Shown here: piece by piece, positions 63,120-64,000 of the stretch
How positions within the stretch are numbered: position 1 is the stretch's first letter
How the letters are laid out: every line of letters begins with the position of its first letter
Assembly (NCBI RefSeq): GCF_003987595.1
Contig: NZ_NGJZ01000001.1
Location: 124,001 to 188,000, forward strand
Direction: 5' to 3'
Source: Vagococcus entomophilus
GTDB lineage: Bacteria; Bacillota; Bacilli; Lactobacillales; Vagococcaceae
DNA length: 64,000 nt
Made by a program: the position numbers and the translations under genes
Notes under the pieces: model-generated
Seen by the model: only the letters and a program-made list of their open reading frames with translations
The model's database searches: none
What the model was told of the DNA's origin: nothing

Positions 63120-63551
63120 ATGTTTATGGGTGAATTTAAACATAATATTGATACAAAAGGTCGATTAATTATGCCTTCTAAATTTCGTGAAGAACTTGGA
63201 GAAAAGTTCGTTGTGACACGAGGAATGGATGGATGTTTATTTGGGTATCCTCAAGATGAATGGGCAGTTATGGAACAAAAGTTAAAAGAAATGCCCTTAG
63301 CTAAGAAAGAAACACGAGCATTCGTTCGTTTTTTTTACTCCGCTGCCACTGAATGTGAAATAGACAAACAAGGAAGAATTAACCTTCCAGTACCACTAAG
63401 AAACCATGCTGAGTTAGAAAAAAATTGTGTAGTCATAGGAGTTTCTAGTCGGATAGAAATTTGGAGTGAAAAACGTTGGTCTGCCTTCTCAGAAGAAGCA
63501 GAAGAAAACTTTGACGAAATTGCTGAAACAATGATTGATTTTGGTTTTTAA
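63120..63551 (+). CDS. mraZ: Transcriptional regulator MraZ
   Basis: 143 residues, two AbrB-like swapped-hairpin repeats: [20 protein letters not shown] and the second [16 protein letters not shown]. First gene of the division and cell wall cluster; represses its own operon through upstream repeats. 26 bases before rsmH. Confidence 0.95.
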   Translation: MFMGEFKHNIDTKGRLIMPSKFREELGEKFVVTRGMDGCLFGYPQDEWAVMEQKLKEMPLAKKETRAFVRFFYSAATECEIDKQGRINLPVPLRNHAELEKNCVVIGVSSRIEIWSEKRWSAFSEEAEENFDEIAETMIDFGF

Positions 63552-63577
63552 TATAAAGGATAAGAGGAGAAAATAAG

Positions 63578-64000
63578 ATGACAGATGAGTTCCGCCATAC
63601 AACAGTTTTACTGCATGAGACAGTTGACATGTTAGAGATTAAACCTAATGGAGTATATGTTGACTGTACGCTGGGTGGAGCGGGACATAGTGAGTATTTA
63701 CTGTCACAATTATCCGAAACAGGACACCTTTATGCTTTTGACCAAGATCAAACTGCCATTGAAAATGCAAAAATCAAATTAGCTCCTTATCTTAAAAAAA
63801 ATATGGTGACTTTTGTTAAAGGAAATTTTCGTGACCTAAAGACAGCGTTGAGTTCACTAGATGTCCACCAAGTAGATGGTATTCTTTACGACTTAGGCGT
63901 CTCTTCCCCCCAACTAGATGAGGCTGAACGTGGTTTTAGCTACCATCAGGATGCGGTGCTAGACATGCGAATGGACCAATCGGCCTATCTAACAGCCAAA
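63578..64000 (+). CDS. rsmH: 16S rRNA m4C1402 methyltransferase, cut by window end
   Basis: First 141 codons only. [19 protein letters not shown] at the start, SAM motif [12 protein letters not shown] and [19 protein letters not shown] are diagnostic of RsmH (MraW). AGAGGAG lies eight to nine bases before the ATG. Follows mraZ as usual. Confidence 0.95.
   Translation, partial: MTDEFRHTTVLLHETVDMLEIKPNGVYVDCTLGGAGHSEYLLSQLSETGHLYAFDQDQTAIENAKIKLAPYLKKNMVTFVKGNFRDLKTALSSLDVHQVDGILYDLGVSSPQLDEAERGFSYHQDAVLDMRMDQSAYLTAK

Overview
The window is low-GC Gram-positive chromosomal DNA from a lactic acid bacterium. The best match is Enterococcus or a close relative such as Vagococcus, Tetragenococcus or Melissococcus. 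This rests on the B-type L31 protein, the delta subunit of RNA polymerase next to pyrG, the order folD-xseA-xseB-ispA-tlyA-argR-recN, the rplU-prp-rpmA operon with an N-terminally extended L27, DUF3397 ahead of mraZ-rsmH, and strong GGAGG-type ribosome binding sites. The genus comes from remembered gene families, not from a search.

Layout. 0-10.6 kb: topB (cut by the left edge), ftsK, a CPA1 Na+/H+ antiporter, a BceAB-like ABC transporter and rlmN. 10.8-16 kb: a looser, AT-rich accessory stretch with a surface-anchored nuclease, a CruF-like membrane protein divergent from a TetR regulator with palindromic operator candidates, an MFS exporter and several non-coding or decayed segments. 16.3-23.1 kb: a redox-flavoured accessory cluster with a MerR regulator and its two 19-bp-spacer promoters, an aldo/keto reductase, an NAD(P)-binding protein, two flavodoxins with N-terminal membrane anchors (the second split by a frameshift at an A7 tract), a drug-efflux MFS and a ferric-reductase-like transmembrane flavohaem protein. 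23.5-32.7 kb: mostly minus-strand housekeeping or accessory genes, including an NrtR-like NUDIX regulator, a glyoxalase, a P-type ATPase, HAD and HD hydrolases and LipL. 32.9-36.3 kb: a 2-oxoacid dehydrogenase E1 alpha/beta pair with a SorC-type regulator but no E2 or E3. 36.3-49.3 kb: core genes rpoE, pyrG (with a CTP attenuator), fba, a murA paralogue, rho, rpmE2, a UvrA-like ABC protein, trmR, rplU, prp and rpmA. 49.5-50.25 kb: a small CRISPR array with no cas genes. 50.5-64 kb: pepP, asp23-like, nusB, folD, xseA, xseB, ispA, tlyA, argR, recN, corA, asnB, DUF3397, mraZ and the start of rsmH.

The main unusual item is the CRISPR array: six identical 29-nt repeats plus a truncated terminal one, with 36-38-nt spacers. 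It has its own candidate promoter and terminator, and its repeat length and GTAAAT 3' end resemble type I-B or Listeria RliB repeats rather than the 36-nt type II-A repeats usual in enterococci. Second is the cluster of membrane-anchored flavodoxins with a transmembrane reductase, which could form an electron path to outside the membrane. No tRNA, rRNA, complete insertion sequence or prophage was recognised.
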